Shown piece after piece: positions 60,299-64,000 of a stretch of DNA of 64,000 bases. Source of the DNA: Azomonas agilis (GTDB taxonomy: Bacteria > Pseudomonadota > Gammaproteobacteria > Pseudomonadales > Pseudomonadaceae); assembly GCF_007830255.1 (NCBI RefSeq), contig NZ_VLKG01000009.1, positions 41,712-105,711 on the forward strand, in the 5' to 3' direction. The position numbers were made by a program, and so were the translations under genes. Position 1 is the first letter of the stretch, and each line of letters begins with the position of its first letter. The notes below the pieces were generated by a model. The model saw nothing but the letters and a program-made list of their open reading frames with translations. It was not told the origin of the DNA and did not search any database.

Positions 60299-61432
60299 AT
60301 GGGCTTTTTTATCGAACTGCATCTGATCCAAAACTTTGCGCCTTCCAACCTCAACCGCGATGACACGGGAGCGCCTAAGGATGCACTCTTTGGTGGTCAG
60401 CGCCGGGCACGGGTGAGCAGTCAGTGTTTTAAGCGAGCCACTCGTTTAGCCGTAGCTGAACATGAATTATTACCTGTGGCTCATCGTGGCATCCGTACCC
60501 AACGGCTTCAGGAGTTACTCTTGGCTCGTCTTAATGGGCGGGAAGAGGCAGAGGCTAAAGGTCGTATTGAAGCAGCTTTGGCAGCGGCAGGTTTAAAGCT
60601 TAAAGACGACGGCAAAACCCAGTATCTGCTGTTTCTAGGCCAAACAGAAATTGCTCGTTTTGCGGAATTGATTGAGCAGCATTGGGATGTGCTGGTGCCA
60701 GTAGCCGCAGGCAAGAGCAAAAAAGACGCTAAAGCCAGCTTACCGCCTGAGGTTGTCAAGCAAGCCAAAAGTATCCTAGACGGTGGTAAGGCAGTGGACG
60801 TGGCCTTATTTGGCCGCATGTTGGCGGATTTGCCAGAAGTCAATCAAGATGCTGCTTGCCAAGTGGCTCATGCCATCAGTACCCATAGGGTAGAGCGCGA
60901 GTTTGACTATTTTACCGCTGTAGATGACGAAAATACCCGCGCGGATACCGGCGCAGGCATGATCGGTCAGGTAGAGTTTAACTCGGCTACGTTGTATCGC
61001 TATGCCCTGCTGGATGTGCCTAAGTTACTGAGCAACTTACAAGGCGATCAGGAGTTAACCCTGTCAGCGGTCGAAGCCTTCGTAAAAGCCTTTAGTTTGG
61101 CTATCCCCACGGGTAAGCAAAACAGCTTTGCAGCTCACAACGCTCCTGAGTTTATTGGCATCAGCATTCGCCACAGCTTACCGCTTAACTTGGCCAATGC
61201 TTTTGAAAAACCCGTATTGCCCCGCCATGATCAGCCACTTACTGGGCTGTCGGTTAAAGAGTTGGCTGCTTATGAGCAACGCCTAGCAACGGCCTATGCT
61301 TCAGAGCAGGATGCTTGGGGTTATTTAGACCTCACTGGACAATGGCCAAGCGGTAAAGGGCAAGCCTCTGAATCCTTGCAAGCCTTAGTGCGCTGGGTGC
61401 GAGAGCAAGTGGTTAATGGACTGGGAGTTTAA
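60299..61432 (+). CDS. cas7e: Cascade backbone Cas7e (Cse4/CasC)
   Basis: A 377-residue protein; six copies form the backbone that holds the spacer and pushes out every sixth base. FFIELHLIQNFAPSNLNRDD, KDALFGGQRRARVSSQCFKR, then QDAACQVAHAISTHRVEREF and DTGAGMIGQVEFNSATLYRY are the hallmark Cas7e stretches. AAGGAAAGGG eight nt upstream supports ATG 60299; the frame upstream overlaps cse2 and has no support. Confidence 0.94.
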   Translation: MGFFIELHLIQNFAPSNLNRDDTGAPKDALFGGQRRARVSSQCFKRATRLAVAEHELLPVAHRGIRTQRLQELLLARLNGREEAEAKGRIEAALAAAGLKLKDDGKTQYLLFLGQTEIARFAELIEQHWDVLVPVAAGKSKKDAKASLPPEVVKQAKSILDGGKAVDVALFGRMLADLPEVNQDAACQVAHAISTHRVEREFDYFTAVDDENTRADTGAGMIGQVEFNSATLYRYALLDVPKLLSNLQGDQELTLSAVEAFVKAFSLAIPTGKQNSFAAHNAPEFIGISIRHSLPLNLANAFEKPVLPRHDQPLTGLSVKELAAYEQRLATAYASEQDAWGYLDLTGQWPSGKGQASESLQALVRWVREQVVNGLGV

Positions 61433-61434
61433 CA

Positions 61435-62100
61435 ATGGCCACCTTGCTGCTGCGTCTGCAAGGGCCGCTGCAATCTTGGGGAACTACCAGCCGCTTTGAT
61501 GAGCGTGATACTCAGTTGGAGCCCTCTAAGTCCGGCGTTCTTGGTCTGGTCTGTGCGGCCTTGGGACGTGACCGCTCTGAGCCGGTCGAGGACTTAGCCG
61601 CTCTAAAAATGGGTGTTCGGATTGATCGGGAAGGTACGCCCATGCGTGACTACCAGACAGCCACCGGCGTGCGCATTGCGTCGGGTAAAGCCGATCTGGA
61701 GCGCACTGTGGTGAGTCCGCGCTTTTATCTGGCCGATGCCCTATTTTTGGTGGGTTTAGAGGGAGAGCGTTCTGTGTTGCAACGGATTGAAACGGCCTTA
61801 CGTAATCCTGTTTGGCCCCTAGCTTTAGGGCGCAAAAGTTTTGTGCCCAGTGCGCCTGTATTTTTGCCAGATGCGCTGTTAGATACTTCGTTACTAGAAG
61901 CTTTGCAGCACTGGCCTTTATTGAGTAAAGGGGATACGGCTAAGACTAAGCGTTTTGTGTTAGAGCATGCTAGCGAGGGAGCTGTGCGTTTAGATCAGCC
62001 CGTAGCTCCCTTTATTGAGCGTCGCTTTGGGCCGCGTTTTGTATTATCGCAGTCTTTGTCGGTGGGAGGTACGCATGTATCTGACGCGCCTGCGGCTTAA
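61435..62100 (+). CDS. cas5e: Cascade subunit Cas5e (CasD)
   Basis: A 221-residue RAMP protein that binds the 5' handle of crRNA. LLRLQGPLQSWGTTSRFDER is the Cas5e N-terminus, followed by PSKSGVLGLVCAALGRDRSE and MRDYQTATGVRIASGKADLE. Its 3' end overlaps the cas6e start by 26 bp. GGGAG seven nt before the ATG. Confidence 0.94.
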   Translation: MATLLLRLQGPLQSWGTTSRFDERDTQLEPSKSGVLGLVCAALGRDRSEPVEDLAALKMGVRIDREGTPMRDYQTATGVRIASGKADLERTVVSPRFYLADALFLVGLEGERSVLQRIETALRNPVWPLALGRKSFVPSAPVFLPDALLDTSLLEALQHWPLLSKGDTAKTKRFVLEHASEGAVRLDQPVAPFIERRFGPRFVLSQSLSVGGTHVSDAPAA

Positions 62101-62686
62101 TCCTAATACTGGATTGGCTCGCCGAGACCTAGGTAGCCCTTACGAAATGCACCGCACCTTGGTACGCGCCTTTGTTGCAGATGAGAGCAGCTCCGCTCCG
62201 CGCTTTTTATGGCGGCAAGAGGTTAATACCGCTTGGGCTGATCCGATATTGCTGGTGCAAAGTAGCGAAGCACCTGACTGGTCTTACCTAGAAGCTGTGC
62301 CGCAGTATCTAAAGCAAGCACCGGAAGTTAAACAACTGGATGCACAGCAACTGGTTAATGATGGAGGCCGCTATCGTTTTCGCTTGCAGGCTAATCCCAC
62401 TGTAACCCGTGACGGCAAACGGCTGGGGTTGCTTGGGGAAGAAGCTCAGTTAGCTTGGTTGATACGTCAAGCCAATCGTCATGGGTTTCGAGTAGAGGCG
62501 GCCTTGGTAACGGGTAGTGATCGCCTATCCACGCCTAAAGCGAGTCAGCGTATTACTTTGCAGCGGGCCTGCTTTGAAGGGCGTTTAGTGGTAGAGGATA
62601 CCAATCGATTCGCTCAAGCCCTATTAGAGGGTATTGGCCCAGCTAAAGCTTTTGGTTGTGGTTTATTGAGCGTAGGAAAACTCTAA
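62075..62686 (+). CDS. cas6e: crRNA endonuclease Cas6e (Cse3/CasE)
   Basis: A 203-residue double-RRM nuclease that cuts the repeat 3' of its hairpin. MYLTRLRLNPNTGLARRDLG starts the protein, and SPYEMHRTLVRAF places Tyr 23 and His 26 where the catalytic residues of known Cse3 lie. The glycine-rich GIGPAKAFGCGLLSVGKL is at the C-terminus. GGAGG five nt before ATG 62075 supports this start, inside the end of cas5e. It would process both the array transcript and the crRNA-like RNA. Confidence 0.93.
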   Translation: MYLTRLRLNPNTGLARRDLGSPYEMHRTLVRAFVADESSSAPRFLWRQEVNTAWADPILLVQSSEAPDWSYLEAVPQYLKQAPEVKQLDAQQLVNDGGRYRFRLQANPTVTRDGKRLGLLGEEAQLAWLIRQANRHGFRVEAALVTGSDRLSTPKASQRITLQRACFEGRLVVEDTNRFAQALLEGIGPAKAFGCGLLSVGKL

Positions 62687-63900
<1,214 letters not shown>

Positions 63901-63967
63901 CAAGTAAAAAGTTGGTAGATTTTTAGTGTACCAATTTTCCTTTGTGGAACAGTTGGTTATGCTAAGT
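63901..63967 (+). promoter_or_regulatory. CRISPR leader
   Basis: The 67 bp between the cas2 stop and the first repeat are AT-rich and contain AAAAAGTTGGTAGATTTT and end with GGTTATGCTAA, both close to parts of the E. coli type I-E leader (AAAGTTGGTAGATT and GGTTATG just before the repeat). New spacers should enter here. TATGCT (63958-63963) may be a -10 element for the array; no good -35 was seen. No clear IHF site was found by eye. Confidence 0.8.
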
Positions 63968-64000
63968 GTGTTCCCCGCAGCCGCGGGGATGAACCGCCAC
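63968..64000 (+). CRISPR. First repeat of the type I-E CRISPR array, cut by the window edge
   Basis: The 29-bp repeat at 63968-63996 has the hairpin CCCCGC-AGCC-GCGGGG and the handle ATGAACCG. It agrees with the type I-E (E. coli-like) repeat class. Only the first four bases (CCAC) of the first spacer are in the window, so the array length is unknown. It is on the plus strand, downstream of cas2. Confidence 0.92.

Overview
The window is chromosomal DNA of a gammaproteobacterium, most likely of the Pseudomonadales/Oceanospirillales. The run murU-amgK / lptD-surA-pdxA-rsmA-apaG-apaH-glpE, then prkA-yeaH-spoVR, cca, folK-folB, plsY, tsaD, rpsU-dnaG-rpoD matches the order known from Pseudomonas, and speA next to a SUI1 homologue, the AmgK/MurU recycling pair and cysM-rlmD-relA point the same way. 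Base composition is moderate (roughly half G+C by eye). No rRNA, tRNA, transposase or phage gene was recognised.

Layout: 1-5487 (mostly minus strand) holds speA (cut by the window edge), a SUI1/YciH protein, thiO, a membrane DnaJ-like protein, murU and amgK. 5611-13176 is the lptD outer-membrane biogenesis and maintenance block. 13544-18425 is the prkA-yeaH-spoVR stress operon. 18531-26595 holds cca, folate genes, plsY, tsaD and the macromolecular-synthesis operon rpsU-dnaG-rpoD. 26700-31254 is cysM-rlmD-relA. 31372-42872 looks like an accessory insert between relA and mazG: a PfeRS-like two-component system, two tandem FepA/PfeA-type ferric-siderophore receptors with long near-identical segments, a methyltransferase with a regulatory domain, and a two-subunit sodium:solute symporter. 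43177-55117 returns to housekeeping genes (mazG, DUF2058, a LEA14-like lipoprotein, penicillin acylase, trmO, rimO, metE, ybaK, mltF). 55258-64000 is a complete type I-E CRISPR-Cas locus: cas3, then cas8e-cse2-cas7e-cas5e-cas6e-cas1-cas2, the leader and the first repeat of the array.

The main discovery lies in the 256-bp gap between cas3 and cas8e. On the minus strand there is a solitary degenerate crRNA unit: a decayed repeat that keeps the 5' handle ATGAACC, a spacer of exactly 32 nt, and a second degenerate repeat that keeps the Cas6e hairpin with a compensatory base-pair change. The first 16 nt of the spacer match a site 59 bp away, at 58088-58103, with an adjacent AAG PAM. The only mismatches are at spacer positions 6 and 12, which Cascade flips out and does not read. 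The PAM overlaps the -35 box (TTGACA) of the apparent cas8e promoter, and the rest of the target covers the -35 region of the unit's own promoter. A predicted promoter and a terminator hairpin bracket the unit. This is best read as a CreR-type cas-regulating RNA: Cascade loaded with it would repress the Cascade operon and probably the RNA's own promoter without triggering Cas3 cleavage, because the spacer's 3' half does not match.

The system probably works as a loop: Cas6e processes both array crRNAs and this RNA, Cascade carries either, and when array crRNAs are scarce or Cascade is in excess the regulator-loaded complex turns the operon down. In the iron region, Fur-like sites precede both receptors and a two-component system lies directly upstream, consistent with siderophore-responsive uptake.
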